Part shown: one piece after another, positions 1 to 8,774 of the stretch
How the letters are laid out: each line of letters begins with the position of its first letter
Numbering within the stretch: the stretch's first letter is position 1
Assembly: GCF_002926065.1 (NCBI RefSeq)
Contig: NZ_PREZ01000005.1
Span: 418,739 to 482,738, forward strand
Source: Jeotgalibacillus proteolyticus
GTDB taxonomy: Bacteria; Bacillota; Bacilli; Bacillales; Jeotgalibacillaceae
Length of the DNA stretch: 64,000 nucleotides
Reading direction: 5' to 3'
Made by a program: the position numbers and the translations under genes
Notes under the pieces: model-generated
Databases searched by the model: none
Told to the model about the DNA's origin: nothing
Seen by the model: only the letters and a program-made list of their open reading frames with translations

Positions 1-7
1 CCTAGGA

Positions 8-128
8 GTTGATTGCAGCGGAAGGGGCGGACTCCTGCGGGATGAAACGGGAGCTTGAGATCCACTTGCGAAGCAAGTTAGCTCAAGCCCCGTCCCGCGG
101 AAAGCCTGCCCCTGCAGCGGAAATCAAC
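8..128 (+). repeat. Interspersed palindromic repeat, subclass A
   Basis: A ~120 bp element bounded by GTTGATT and AATCAAC. Its core reads GAGCTTGAGATCCACTTGC, a short loop, then GCAAGTTAGCTCAAGC, so it can fold into a long hairpin. At least eight other near-full copies and one remnant lie in intergenic DNA of this window, in both orientations. It has no coding potential and no transposase. I treat it as a REP/MITE-like element common in Bacillales. Confidence 0.9.
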
Positions 129-188
129 ACGCTAAGTTAAAACGCTTTCACTCATAACACATCAATTTAAAAGTCATTAATCCCATAC

Positions 189-221
189 AAAAAAGGCTGA
201 AATCTTTCCTTCCAGCCTTTC
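189..221 (-). terminator. Rho-independent terminator of the methylthioribose operon
   Basis: On the minus strand AAAGGCTG pairs with CAGCCTTT around a 13-nt loop and is followed by a T run. It lies just after the stop of the sugar permease gene, so it closes the leftward S-box operon. Confidence 0.85.
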
Positions 222-229
222 TTCTCCTA

Positions 230-1267
230 TCACGAATCTGTCTTCGTCTTAAAATACGTCAGCGCCAGCGCACCAACCAAAATGCCGCCCTTTACAATAT
301 CCTGCGCATAATAAGGCACATTCATCATCGTCAGCCCGTTCAGCAAAATCCCGATAATAATCGCTCCAATAAACGTCCCGATCACATTCGGCTTCCCTGC
401 TCCAAACACAGAATACCCGATCAGTGCAGCCGCTACCCCGTCCATAAGAAGCGAATCACCCGCAGAAACCTGCCCGGTTCCTATGCGTGCCGCCAGCACA
501 ATACCGGCAAGCGCTGCAAATACCCCGCTGATCACGTAGGCATACGTTCGGTAGCGGTCCACCGGAACACCGGACAACCGCGCTGCCTCCTTATTACCGC
601 CAGTAATATAAAACAGACGCCCAGCTTTTGTATAATTCAAAAACACATGAACAAGCGCTACCAGCACAACCATTAAAATAACGGGAAACGGAATCGTAAA
701 AATCCGTCCCTGCCCGATAAACTGAAAGGCTGGAATAAAGATCCCCGGAGCCGTTCCGCTGCCATCCGGCATAGGCATATTGCTGTAAATGGAATACCCC
801 TTCGTGTAGGTTAAATGAACGCCATTTATAATGTACATAACTGCAAGTGTCCCGATTAAATCCGGGATCTTAATTTTCACGACGATAAATGAATTAATCA
901 GCCCGATCAATGCTCCAAGCAGTAACGGCACTACAAGTACTACTAATAGCTCCTGGCTGTGCCAAACAAGCAGCGAGGCGCTTGCGACAGTCGCAAGGCT
1001 TACTGTTGATCCAACTGACAGATCAAAGCCTCCGACAATCATTGAAAATGTAACACCAATAGCGACAAGCGTTACAATGGAAATGGATCTGAGAATATCG
1101 GTTATGTTGCCATACGTTAAAAATTGTTCATTCATCAAACTGAAAAAAATAATAATCAGGCCAAGAGCGATCAGCGTTCCATATTTCATTAGAAAATCGA
1201 TCACGCCTTCTTTTCGATCACGCTTTTCCGCTTGAGGATAATTGTTCAATTCTATCGGTTGCTTCAA
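230..1267 (-). CDS. Ribose-type ABC transporter permease (probable methylthioribose importer)
   Basis: RbsC-family inner-membrane permease with about nine or ten hydrophobic segments and the family-typical VGGFDLSVGS and GVAAALIGYSVFGAGKPN stretches. An ATG start 54 nt upstream is possible. I prefer the TTG at 1267 because GGAGGG sits 7 nt before it and it shortens the overlap with the upstream ATPase gene to 50 bp, giving about 345 residues. It is the last gene of the operon that starts at the SAM riboswitch near 7.1 kb and holds mtnK and mtnA. Family assignment is firm. The substrate, methylthioribose, is inferred only from that context. Confidence 0.85.
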   Translation of the reverse strand: MKQPIELNNYPQAEKRDRKEGVIDFLMKYGTLIALGLIIIFFSLMNEQFLTYGNITDILRSISIVTLVAIGVTFSMIVGGFDLSVGSTVSLATVASASLLVWHSQELLVVLVVPLLLGALIGLINSFIVVKIKIPDLIGTLAVMYIINGVHLTYTKGYSIYSNMPMPDGSGTAPGIFIPAFQFIGQGRIFTIPFPVILMVVLVALVHVFLNYTKAGRLFYITGGNKEAARLSGVPVDRYRTYAYVISGVFAALAGIVLAARIGTGQVSAGDSLLMDGVAAALIGYSVFGAGKPNVIGTFIGAIIIGILLNGLTMMNVPYYAQDIVKGGILVGALALTYFKTKTDS

Positions 1268-2759
1268 CGGTGTTCCCTCCAGTTGCTGCCTGCATGATCT
1301 TTTCATGACTCGCCTCAGCATTTGTTAATTCTTCTATAATTTCTCCGTCGTACATCACAAGGATCCGGTCGGCAATTTGAAGGAGCTCATCGAATTCACT
1401 GGTGAAATAGACAATTCCTTTTTTCTCCTCTGCCAGTGAGGCGATCAGGCGAAATACATCGTTTTTCGCGCCGACATCAATTCCTTTTGTCGGTTCGTCA
1501 AATAAGAAAACACTGCTTTCCCGATTCAGCCACTTTCCAATTGAAACCTTCTGCTGGTTTCCCCCGCTCAAATGCTTTAAAAGAGTCAAAGGCGATGAAG
1601 CTGAAATCCCGAGCTCCTTCATCTGAGCGAGCGCCGAATCACGCTCCTTGTTTTGCTGAAGCCAGCCATAGGGTGAAAATGACTTAATGGCAGGGAGAGA
1701 TAAATTGTCCTTTACTGAAAAGTCGATCAGGATGCCGCTCTTTCTTCGCTCCTCAGGCACAAAGGAAATACCGGCATGAATCGCATCAAGCGGTGAGTGG
1801 ATTCTCTTTTCAATGCCGTTGATCAGCCAGCTCCCTTTTGTCCTGCTTGCCCCAAAAAGTGCGTTGGCCGTTTCAGATTTCCCCGCACCAACTAAACCGG
1901 CAATTCCGACAACCTCTCCTTCCTTCACCTTCAGGCTAAAGCTGCTTCCGGTTTCAGGCACCTTCACATCTTTCACTTCAAACGCAATTTTGCTACCAAG
2001 CTCCCGATGTGTATAATCAGCGGATTTCAGTGTTTTTCCAAGCATCTTTGAAATGATTTCTTCAACAGAAAGGTCTTCCGTCTTTTGTACATCTACCACT
2101 TTGCCATCCCGCATAATAGTTAAACGATCAGCGATTTTTTTAATCTCATTCATCCTATGAGAAATATAAATCATGCCAATACCTTCATTTTTCAGCCCGG
2201 CGATCACTTCAAATAGCTGCTTGGTTTCACTGTCACTTAGAGGTGCTGTCGGTTCATCAAAGATAATGAAGGATGCATTGGCAGCTGAGGCTCTGGCAAT
2301 TAAGATCATTTGCTTTTCAGAAAGTGAACACTGAGATACAAGTTTGTTCAAATCGATCTTTTTATTGACTCTTTGGAGCAATTCAACAGCTTTCCTTTTT
2401 CGTTTTTTCCAGCTCACTGCTCCAAACGGACTGCCTGACAAGGTATCGTCGAGTGTGAGATTTTCAACAACAGAGAGATTTGAAATCAGCGCTGTATCCA
2501 CCTCCTGCACCACCATGGCAATTCCGTTCTTTTTGGCTTCAGCAGGATTTTTAAAGGAGACTTCCTCACCGTTTAACTGTATTTTCCCTGTATCCTTTGT
2601 GTAGTCCCCTGAAAGGATTTTTACAAGGGTGCTTTTCCCTGCGCCATTTACCCCGAGCAAGGCATGGACCTCTCCCGCCTTAACAGAGAAGTCCACATCC
2701 TTTAGCACTTGTACCTGGCCGAAGCTTTTTGAAATTTTTCTTACTTCAAGCAGGCTCAT
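1218..2759 (-). CDS. Ribose-type ABC transporter ATPase (double nucleotide-binding domain)
   Basis: RbsA-type ATPase with two fused ABC cassettes. The first has Walker A GVNGAGKST and Walker B FIIFDEPTAPLS. The second has the degenerate Walker A GLVGAGKSE, then LSGGNQQKVSIGKWL and FLFDEPTKGIDVGAK, as usual in sugar importers of this class. The ATG at 2759 overlaps the stop of the binding-protein gene by 4 nt (ATGA), so I prefer it to an in-frame start 33 nt upstream. It should power uptake of a pentose-like ligand. The S-box control and neighbouring mtnKA point to methylthioribose. Confidence 0.88.
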   Translation of the reverse strand: MSLLEVRKISKSFGQVQVLKDVDFSVKAGEVHALLGVNGAGKSTLVKILSGDYTKDTGKIQLNGEEVSFKNPAEAKKNGIAMVVQEVDTALISNLSVVENLTLDDTLSGSPFGAVSWKKRKRKAVELLQRVNKKIDLNKLVSQCSLSEKQMILIARASAANASFIIFDEPTAPLSDSETKQLFEVIAGLKNEGIGMIYISHRMNEIKKIADRLTIMRDGKVVDVQKTEDLSVEEIISKMLGKTLKSADYTHRELGSKIAFEVKDVKVPETGSSFSLKVKEGEVVGIAGLVGAGKSETANALFGASRTKGSWLINGIEKRIHSPLDAIHAGISFVPEERRKSGILIDFSVKDNLSLPAIKSFSPYGWLQQNKERDSALAQMKELGISASSPLTLLKHLSGGNQQKVSIGKWLNRESSVFLFDEPTKGIDVGAKNDVFRLIASLAEEKKGIVYFTSEFDELLQIADRILVMYDGEIIEELTNAEASHEKIMQAATGGNTVEATDRIEQLSSSGKA

Positions 2760-3910
2760 TCCCCGTTCTGCTCCTCTAATGCTTTCATCCAATCGGAATA
2801 AGCTACATTTGATTGACCCCAGTTTGGAATATGCTCTGAGATATTTGCCATCGTAACGGCTTCCTCCGGTAATTGATCCTGTGTTACAACGGATGGATCA
2901 AGTGCATAAATGGCAGGTGTTTCTTCTCCTGCTATTTTCTGATACAGAAATCTAACCTGTACGCTTCCCACTTCAGCCGGATCCGTTGCAGCCGTTGCAA
3001 CCCATGGACTGTTTTCAGCCTGCATTATTTGAAGGTCTTCATCACTTAAATCAATGCCGTAAACCTTAATATCATCTCTACCTGCTTGTTCAATAGCTCG
3101 TGTAACCCCTTTTGCAAACTCGTCATAAGGTGCAAATACTGCATCAATCGAGCCTTCTTCCGGATACTTCTTCAGCACAGCCTCCATTTGACTTTGTGAA
3201 TCAAGCGCTGTGTTATTGCTGACGCTGCCAAAACGCGCTACTTCTTTTACATTCGGGTAATGCTCAAGAAATGCCTCATAAATTACATTTCTGCGTTCAA
3301 GCGGCGTAAATCCGCCTGCCCATACATAAACAATATTTCCTTCACCGTTAATATCCTGAGCAAGTCGCTTTAACGTACCCCAGGCAAGACTATAATCATC
3401 CTGACTGATAGCTGTTACGCCCTCAAGCGTAATGTCATTATCAAAGGTAACGACTGGAATGCCTTTATCCAATGCTTCCTGTACCCCTTGATTTAGTGCT
3501 TCTGCGCGTCCGTGATCAATTAAAATACCATCAACCCCTTGATTAATTGCCGTTTGAAGATGGTTGGCCATCTGAGCAAGATCATTGTTTGCATTGTAAA
3601 CCTGAACCTCACCGCCAAATTTCTTCACCTGGCTTTCCACTCCGCTTACATATTGTGAAGCAAAGGTGCCTGTTGAAAATTCCATAATCGCCGCAATTTT
3701 TAATGGCTGCTGCACAGCTTCCGGAATCTCTGCGTTTACGGGAGCTTCTTCGCCTGAGGTATCTTCAGATTCCTGTGCCTGTGTATCTTCTGTGCTTTCA
3801 TTAGCTGCAGCTTCATCATCGTTTGCCGCTGATGGCTGCTGATCCGTGCACCCTGCAGCAAAAACGGAAAAGACCAATAGTAGTACAAGCAGTTTTAATC
3901 CCTTTTTCAT
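2756..3910 (-). CDS. Sugar ABC transporter substrate-binding lipoprotein
   Basis: Periplasmic-binding-protein type 1 (RbsB-like) lipoprotein of 384 residues. The signal peptide ends in the lipobox AAGC (Cys21). An acidic, low-complexity linker (about residues 25-65) precedes the sugar-binding fold, which carries GVDGILIDHGRAEALN and GIPVVTFDND. It lies 60 bp after mtnA and overlaps the ATPase gene by 4 nt. B. subtilis has no transporter in its mtn cluster, so this suggests uptake of external methylthioribose, but the ligand is inferred. Confidence 0.85.
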   Translation of the reverse strand: MKKGLKLLVLLLVFSVFAAGCTDQQPSAANDDEAAANESTEDTQAQESEDTSGEEAPVNAEIPEAVQQPLKIAAIMEFSTGTFASQYVSGVESQVKKFGGEVQVYNANNDLAQMANHLQTAINQGVDGILIDHGRAEALNQGVQEALDKGIPVVTFDNDITLEGVTAISQDDYSLAWGTLKRLAQDINGEGNIVYVWAGGFTPLERRNVIYEAFLEHYPNVKEVARFGSVSNNTALDSQSQMEAVLKKYPEEGSIDAVFAPYDEFAKGVTRAIEQAGRDDIKVYGIDLSDEDLQIMQAENSPWVATAATDPAEVGSVQVRFLYQKIAGEETPAIYALDPSVVTQDQLPEEAVTMANISEHIPNWGQSNVAYSDWMKALEEQNGE

Positions 3911-3962
3911 TTCATTCTCTCCTCTAATTTTAGTAAATTACCGTGCTGAAGGATGAAAGTAT

Positions 3963-3986
3963 AAAAGAGCTTAAACTAGCTCTTTT
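3963..3986 (-). other. Intercistronic stem-loop overlapping the mtnA stop
   Basis: AAAAGAGCT pairs perfectly with AGCTCTTTT around a 6-nt loop. On the minus strand it is followed by TATAC rather than a clean T run. It contains the mtnA stop codon and may lower expression of, or stabilise mRNA ahead of, the transporter genes. It is not a convincing terminator. Confidence 0.5.
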
Positions 3987-5023
3987 ACCCTCTTAAGCTC
4001 TTCTGCATAGTTTCCTTTTACGATTCCTTTTTCCGTGATAATTGCTGTAATCAGCTCGTTCGGTGTGACATCGAAAGCCGGATTATAGACATTAACATTT
4101 TCCGGGGCGACGCGTGTACCGGCAATATGCGTAATCTCTTCGCTTGAACGCTCTTCAATCGGGATTTCTCTGCCGTCCTGGATGGCTAAATCAATGGTAG
4201 AAAACGGGGCAGCGACATAAAACGGGATGTTGAATGCTTTCGCTAAATGCGCAAGACCGAGCGTCCCAATTTTATTGGCTGTATCTCCGTTTGCTGCAAT
4301 TCTGTCTGCTCCTACGATGACCGCATCAACATTTTTGCTTTGCAATACATGTGCTGCCATATTATCTGTAATCAGCGTCACGTCAACGCCTGCCTGCTGA
4401 AGCTCCCAGGCTGTCAGTCTCGCTCCCTGCAGGACCGGCCTTGTTTCGGTTGCATAAACGGAAAGCTCCGCCCCTTTTTCCTTTGCGATATAAAACGCTC
4501 CAAGTGCGGTTCCGTATTTAGAGGTGGCTATTCCGCCTGTATTGCAGTGTGTTAGGACAGTCGCACTTTCCGGGAATAAAGAAAAGCCGTACTCCCCGAT
4601 TGCTCTGCATGTTTGTTCATCCTCCTGCTGAATCAGGATGGCCTCATTGACTAAGACAGACTTGATCTCTTCCACTCCGTGAACCGCTTGAACGCTTTGC
4701 ACAAGACGGTTTAATGCCCAGTAAAGGTTAACGGCTGTTGGCCGTGAAGAAACCAGATAGTTGACCTTTTCTAAGAGTTCTTTTCGAAAATCCTCTTCAG
4801 AAGTATAATCTGACTGCAGTCCCCATAAAGCCAGTCCATAGGCTGCAGTAATACCGATTGCAGGCGCCCCTCGGACCTTTAAACTGTGAATGCTTTCCCA
4901 AACCTGCTCGATTGTTGTTAAAAAAATAAATTCGATTTCACCAGGAAGCTTTTGCTGATTCAATAGTTTGATGGAATCACCTTGCCAGGTCATCGGTTTA
5001 ATAAAATCTTTTGTAATCGTCAT
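3971..5023 (-). CDS. mtnA: S-methyl-5-thioribose-1-phosphate isomerase
   Basis: Converts methylthioribose-1-phosphate to methylthioribulose-1-phosphate in the methionine salvage pathway. The eIF2B-like fold is shown by [16 protein letters not shown] near the N-terminus, the catalytic-cysteine segment TVLTHCNTG and the aspartate segment [17 protein letters not shown]. About 350 residues, normal for the family. The ATG at 5023 is chosen because it overlaps the mtnK stop (ATGA) and follows AGGAG, whereas an upstream in-frame ATG lies within mtnK. Confidence 0.96.
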   Translation of the reverse strand: MTITKDFIKPMTWQGDSIKLLNQQKLPGEIEFIFLTTIEQVWESIHSLKVRGAPAIGITAAYGLALWGLQSDYTSEEDFRKELLEKVNYLVSSRPTAVNLYWALNRLVQSVQAVHGVEEIKSVLVNEAILIQQEDEQTCRAIGEYGFSLFPESATVLTHCNTGGIATSKYGTALGAFYIAKEKGAELSVYATETRPVLQGARLTAWELQQAGVDVTLITDNMAAHVLQSKNVDAVIVGADRIAANGDTANKIGTLGLAHLAKAFNIPFYVAAPFSTIDLAIQDGREIPIEERSSEEITHIAGTRVAPENVNVYNPAFDVTPNELITAIITEKGIVKGNYAEELKRVKELV

Positions 5024-6237
5024 GATTGATCTCCTCCGATCCATGTAACAAGCTCGGAAATGGATGTAAATGTATTTCTTTTTAAAATTAGCTCCTGGCC
5101 AAGCTCAAGGGCTTTTCGTTGTACCCGAAGTCTGCCCTCTTCATTTTCAATCCCATCCACATCCTCCACATGAGCAAGCCCTATGATTCTGCGAATGACT
5201 TTACAGCCTGCAAAACCGATAGCATCGGTCCGTATTTTATCAAGCAGGTAGTCTGCATATTCGTCTGTTCTGCTTTGCTCATCGATTCCTTTTTTCTTTA
5301 GCAGATCTCTGTACTGCTTTTCAAAAACCTCCCATGTCTTCACAGCAGTTTTAAGCAGGTACTGTCTTGATGCCTGTTTTTTCTGTTCATCTGTCTGACG
5401 CTCGTTTTGAGCAAGATAGTTTAAAAAGAGATTGGCTAAAAAAGCACCGGCATCAAAGCCTGCAGGTCCAAAAAAGGCGAATTCCGGATCGATTACCTTT
5501 GTTTCTTCGTTTGTTACGAAAATACTGCCGGTATGTAGATCCCCATGCAGCAGCGTTTCGCCTTCTGTTAAAAATTTCTTTTTTAACTTTGCCACTTCAA
5601 ACTTAAGCCCGCTGTTTTGCCAAAGAGCTTCTACATCCTCTCTTAACTCCTCTGGGAAGCTGTTCGTGTCTGCATTGTAATAGGGATCCGAAAAAACAAG
5701 CTTTTCTGTGATGTCACAAAGATCCGGGTTAATAAACTGTTTTGCCAGCTTCTTTTTTTCCACCGGCCCAAGGGCTTCATCAGATGCACTGAATAAGGTT
5801 TGAGCAAGGAATCTTCCTACATGATCTGCAAGATGCGGGTAGGTTTCCCCTTCAATTAGCCCTTTGCGAAGGATTGTAAAGTCTGACAAATCCTCCATGA
5901 CCGTCAGTGCATAGTCCTCGTCCGAGCCATACACTTCAGGTACAAGATCGGGAACTGTTTTTGCAGCGTGTTTTAGTGATGAAGCTTCAATCCGTGCACG
6001 CTCAAGTGAGAGCGGCCAGCTTTCTCCCACAACCTTGGCGTAAGGAAGTGCCTGCTTTGCCACAATGGTTTTGCCGGTTACCTCATCTTTTACGATAAAA
6101 ACATAATTTAAATTACCATCCCCTACCTCCTTGCAGGATGCTTTTTCTTTATCAGTTAAAAGCCTTTTGTCCTCAAGGTAAGAAAGGACGCTCCTTTCGT
6201 TTAGTTCTTTATATGAATGCGTTTGAGTTAACGTCAT
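5020..6237 (-). CDS. mtnK: S-methyl-5-thioribose kinase
   Basis: Phosphorylates methylthioribose with ATP at C1, the entry step for imported or internally released methylthioribose. A 405-residue choline/aminoglycoside-kinase-like protein with the catalytic loop [11 protein letters not shown] and the metal-binding DPEFAFFGP. The start has AAGGGAG upstream. It lies 25 bp after the molybdoenzyme gene and overlaps mtnA by 4 nt, so all are read from the S-box leader at 7.05-7.17 kb. Confidence 0.96.
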   Translation of the reverse strand: MTLTQTHSYKELNERSVLSYLEDKRLLTDKEKASCKEVGDGNLNYVFIVKDEVTGKTIVAKQALPYAKVVGESWPLSLERARIEASSLKHAAKTVPDLVPEVYGSDEDYALTVMEDLSDFTILRKGLIEGETYPHLADHVGRFLAQTLFSASDEALGPVEKKKLAKQFINPDLCDITEKLVFSDPYYNADTNSFPEELREDVEALWQNSGLKFEVAKLKKKFLTEGETLLHGDLHTGSIFVTNEETKVIDPEFAFFGPAGFDAGAFLANLFLNYLAQNERQTDEQKKQASRQYLLKTAVKTWEVFEKQYRDLLKKKGIDEQSRTDEYADYLLDKIRTDAIGFAGCKVIRRIIGLAHVEDVDGIENEEGRLRVQRKALELGQELILKRNTFTSISELVTWIGGDQS

Positions 6238-6262
6238 TTGTACTCTCCCTTTCTTTTACTCT

Positions 6263-6934
6263 TTAATCGAAGTCCTTCTTTTTCCATTCGTCCTCAGGGA
6301 TATCAAGATCCTCCCCTGAAAACCTCTCTTCCTTAAACACATCTCCGTAATGATGAAATCCGTTTTTTTCCCAAAATCCATTTCGGTCTTTGCTCATAAA
6401 TTCAAAGCCGCGCAGCCATTTCACGCTTTTCCAGAAATATAAATGCGGAACAATGAGACGCAATGGCCATCCATGCTTAGGTGTCAGCGGTTTTCCTTCA
6501 TAGGAATGAGCAAGTAAAATGTCATCCCGTAATAGATCCTCTATTGGCAAATTCGTATCGTAGTCATGATCGCCATAAATCATGATGTGTGTAGCCGAAG
6601 GAGGAATTTCGATAGCTGCTTCTTTCAGGAAATCGAGAAACTTGATTCCTTTAAATTCATTATCGAATTTTGACCACCTTGTAACACAATGAATGTCTTT
6701 TACAATCGTAGACTGTGGCATTCGCATCAATTCTTCATACGTGAAGCTGCGACTTTTTATTCCTTCTCCAAAAATGCTAAGCTCCCACTTAGTTAAGTCG
6801 TATTCCGGCACTTCACCTTCATGGAGGATGGGAAATTTCTCCGTCAGTGTCTGTCCAGGCGGCAGTCTGCCCCCGAATGTATCCTTTTGATCAGGAATTC
6901 TTGAATTCTTTATCCGCTGTGCTTTATTCATCAA
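6263..6934 (-). CDS. Sulfite oxidase-family molybdopterin oxidoreductase (YuiH-like)
   Basis: A 223-residue protein of the sulfite oxidase/nitrate reductase molybdopterin-binding family. Cys83 in KDIHCVTRWS is the expected molybdenum ligand, and LTPKHGWPLRLIVP and WLRGFEF are family hallmarks. There is no signal peptide, so it is cytosolic like YuiH and unlike exported MsrP/YedY. It is the first gene after a SAM riboswitch and lies directly before mtnK. This is unusual company and suggests a sulfur substrate, perhaps a methylthio sulfoxide. The reaction is unknown. Confidence 0.85.
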   Translation of the reverse strand: MMNKAQRIKNSRIPDQKDTFGGRLPPGQTLTEKFPILHEGEVPEYDLTKWELSIFGEGIKSRSFTYEELMRMPQSTIVKDIHCVTRWSKFDNEFKGIKFLDFLKEAAIEIPPSATHIMIYGDHDYDTNLPIEDLLRDDILLAHSYEGKPLTPKHGWPLRLIVPHLYFWKSVKWLRGFEFMSKDRNGFWEKNGFHHYGDVFKEERFSGEDLDIPEDEWKKKDFD

Positions 6935-6996
6935 TCATTCCTCCTTATTTCACGAGGTCTAAGGCACTGAATATCCGTACGTCAGAGCTTTTAAAT

Positions 6997-7030
6997 ATAA
7001 AAAAGCCTCTTTCTAGTTAAAGAAAGAGGC
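6997..7030 (-). terminator. SAM riboswitch terminator (leftward operon)
   Basis: On the minus strand GCCTCTTTCT pairs with AGAAAGAGGC around a 6-nt loop, followed by TTTTTTATATTT. It lies between the SAM aptamer and the molybdoenzyme gene and is the expression platform of that S-box. Confidence 0.92.
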
Positions 7031-7050
7031 GGAAAAATACAGGATCCTAC

Positions 7051-7170
7051 CTCTTATCTCTCAGACTGGTGTGTCTGTTGGATGTAGCACCGTGCCTTCA
7101 AGCTTAATCTGCTTGAGGCCGGTTGCCGGGCTTCACAGGGCCAATTCCCTCTGCCAACTCTCGATAAGAG
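7051..7170 (-). ncRNA. SAM-I riboswitch (S-box), leftward
   Basis: Read on the minus strand, CTCTTATC and GATAAGAG form P1. Inside are the conserved GAGGGA-like and GAAGCCCGGCAACC segments, a variable P3 (GCTTGAAG arm), GGTGCTA and the P4 region. At high SAM the aptamer should hold P1 and allow the terminator at 6997-7030 to form, stopping transcription of the molybdoenzyme-mtnK-mtnA-transporter operon. Confidence 0.95.
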
Positions 7171-7219
7171 TAATTCTATTTAGTTACAAAATTTTCATTT
7201 TTATTAATTCATAATTGCA

Positions 7220-7248
7220 AGTTTACGAAGCTTACGGCTGTTTGTCAA
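7220..7248 (-). promoter_or_regulatory. Sigma-A promoter for the leftward S-box operon
   Basis: On the minus strand TTGACA (7248-7243) and TAAACT (7225-7220) are 17 bp apart. This places the start of transcription some 40-45 bp before the SAM aptamer. Confidence 0.75.
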
Positions 7249-7285
7249 TCCATTTTTAGAATAAATATTTTTTTCAGATAAGTTG

Positions 7286-7314
7286 TTGACAGGTTAGAAA
7301 AATTTTGCAATAAT
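7286..7314 (+). promoter_or_regulatory. Sigma-A promoter for the mtnW operon
   Basis: TTGACA (7286-7291) and AATAAT (7309-7314) are 17 bp apart, with the S-box aptamer starting about 40 bp downstream. It is divergent from the promoter at 7220-7248. Confidence 0.7.
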
Positions 7315-7356
7315 TCACTACATGCTTTTCTATATATCTAACTAAATAACAACAAT

Positions 7357-7466
7357 CTCTTATAAAGAGCAGGTGGAGGGACGAGCCCGATGAAACCCGG
7401 CAACCTGTTTCAGCGTCAAGCTGATTCAAGGTGCTAATTCTCACAGTGCAAGCTGAAGGATAAGAG
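7357..7466 (+). ncRNA. SAM-I riboswitch (S-box), rightward
   Basis: P1 is CTCTTAT (7357-7363) with ATAAGAG (7460-7466). The core has GGTGGAGGGACGAGCCCGAT, then GAAACCCGGCAACC, AAGGTGCTAATTC and the P4 arm. GAGGAAG at 7464-7470 can pair with CTTCCTC at 7494-7500 as the antiterminator. It controls mtnW-mtnX-mtnB-mtnD. Confidence 0.96.
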
Positions 7467-7487
7467 GAAGACCCTTACTTTAACGAT

Positions 7488-7525
7488 GTCCTCTTCCTCC
7501 TTTGGAAGAGGACTTTTATTTTTTT
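7488..7525 (+). terminator. SAM riboswitch terminator before mtnW
   Basis: GTCCTCTTCC pairs with GGAAGAGGAC around a 6-nt loop and is followed by a T-rich tail. It is the expression platform of the rightward S-box and lies 22 bp before the mtnW start. Confidence 0.93.
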
Positions 7526-7547
7526 CAAAATCGAGAGGCGGCTAATT

Positions 7548-8774
7548 ATGACGACTGTTACAGCAACGTATTATGTTCACGACCAAAAAGGAGACCTTGA
7601 GAAAAAAGCAGAATCTATTGCATTGGGCTTAACGGTAGGGTCCTGGACCAATCTCCCGGCCGTTGATCAGGAGCAGCTGAAAAAACATAAAGGCGAAGTG
7701 ATTTCAGTTCAGGCGGTCGAGCCTTCCCCTGCAAGCGGACATTTCACGTCAAAAAGAACAGCTGGTGAAATTAAAATCGCCTACCCTGCTGCTAATTTCA
7801 GCGCAGATATTCCGGCTATTTTAACGACTATCTTCGGCAAGCTGTCTCTTGATGGGGAAATCAAGCTGACCGACATTGACGTGAGCGAATCACTGCTGAA
7901 AGCCTTCCCCGGTCCTCAGTTTGGAATTGATTCAATCCGAGAAGAGCTGAATGTGTATGACCGGCCGCTCCTTATGAGCATTTTCAAGGGAATCCTTGGA
8001 CGGGATCTTGATGAATTCAGCAAACAGCTTAAGGCTCAGGCAGCAGGCGGTGTTGACCTGGTTAAGGACGATGAAATTTTATTTGATAATCCTTTAACTC
8101 CTTTTGAAGAGCGTATTGCCATCGGCAGACAGGTATTAAATATGGAATATGAAAATAGCGGACATAAAACTCTATACGCTGTTAACCTGACCGGTCGGAC
8201 CTTTGATCTGAAGGAAAAAGCAAAAAAAGCTGTGGAGTTAGGCGCTAATGCCCTGCTGTTTAATGTTTTTGCTTATGGACTGGACACGCTTCAAGCTCTT
8301 GCAGAAGATCCGGATATCCATGTGCCGATTATGGCGCACCCGGCCGTTTCCGGTGCATTAACGGCGTCACCGCTTTACGGCATTTCAAATCAGGTGCTGC
8401 TCGGGAAGCTGCTCCGGTTAGCTGGAGCTGACTTTGTACTCTTCCCTTCTCCATATGGCAGTGTCGCGATGGAAAAGGGGGAAACACTCGCTATTGCCAA
8501 TGCCCTGACGTCTGAAGGAAGTCTAAGAAAAGCCTTTCCGGTGCCATCTGCCGGGATTCACCCAGGGCTCACGCCAAAGCTGATCCAGGACTTTGGTACA
8601 GACAGCATTATTAATGCGGGCGGAGGTATTCACGGACACCCGGAAGGAGCTGCTGCCGGGGCGAAGGCTTTCCGCGATGCGATCGATGGAATCGTAAGCG
8701 GCCAATCGCTGGATGAAGCTGCATCAAACTCCGCTGAGCTCGAGACGGCTCTTACTCTTTGGGGGCGTGGATAA
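7548..8774 (+). CDS. mtnW: 2,3-diketo-5-methylthiopentyl-1-phosphate enolase (RuBisCO-like)
   Basis: RuBisCO-like protein of methionine salvage. It enolises 2,3-diketo-5-methylthiopentyl-1-phosphate, the product of MtnB. The 408-residue length and segments such as [18 protein letters not shown] (Mg-binding region with the carbamylatable Lys), [13 protein letters not shown] and [11 protein letters not shown] fit MtnW rather than true RuBisCO. First gene after the S-box terminator. Its stop overlaps the mtnX start in TAATG. Confidence 0.95.
   Translation: MTTVTATYYVHDQKGDLEKKAESIALGLTVGSWTNLPAVDQEQLKKHKGEVISVQAVEPSPASGHFTSKRTAGEIKIAYPAANFSADIPAILTTIFGKLSLDGEIKLTDIDVSESLLKAFPGPQFGIDSIREELNVYDRPLLMSIFKGILGRDLDEFSKQLKAQAAGGVDLVKDDEILFDNPLTPFEERIAIGRQVLNMEYENSGHKTLYAVNLTGRTFDLKEKAKKAVELGANALLFNVFAYGLDTLQALAEDPDIHVPIMAHPAVSGALTASPLYGISNQVLLGKLLRLAGADFVLFPSPYGSVAMEKGETLAIANALTSEGSLRKAFPVPSAGIHPGLTPKLIQDFGTDSIINAGGGIHGHPEGAAAGAKAFRDAIDGIVSGQSLDEAASNSAELETALTLWGRG

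Noticed and set aside
831-1235. 134-codon open frame opposite the sugar permease gene
   Set aside because: Lies wholly inside a clear permease gene and has no homology-like features.
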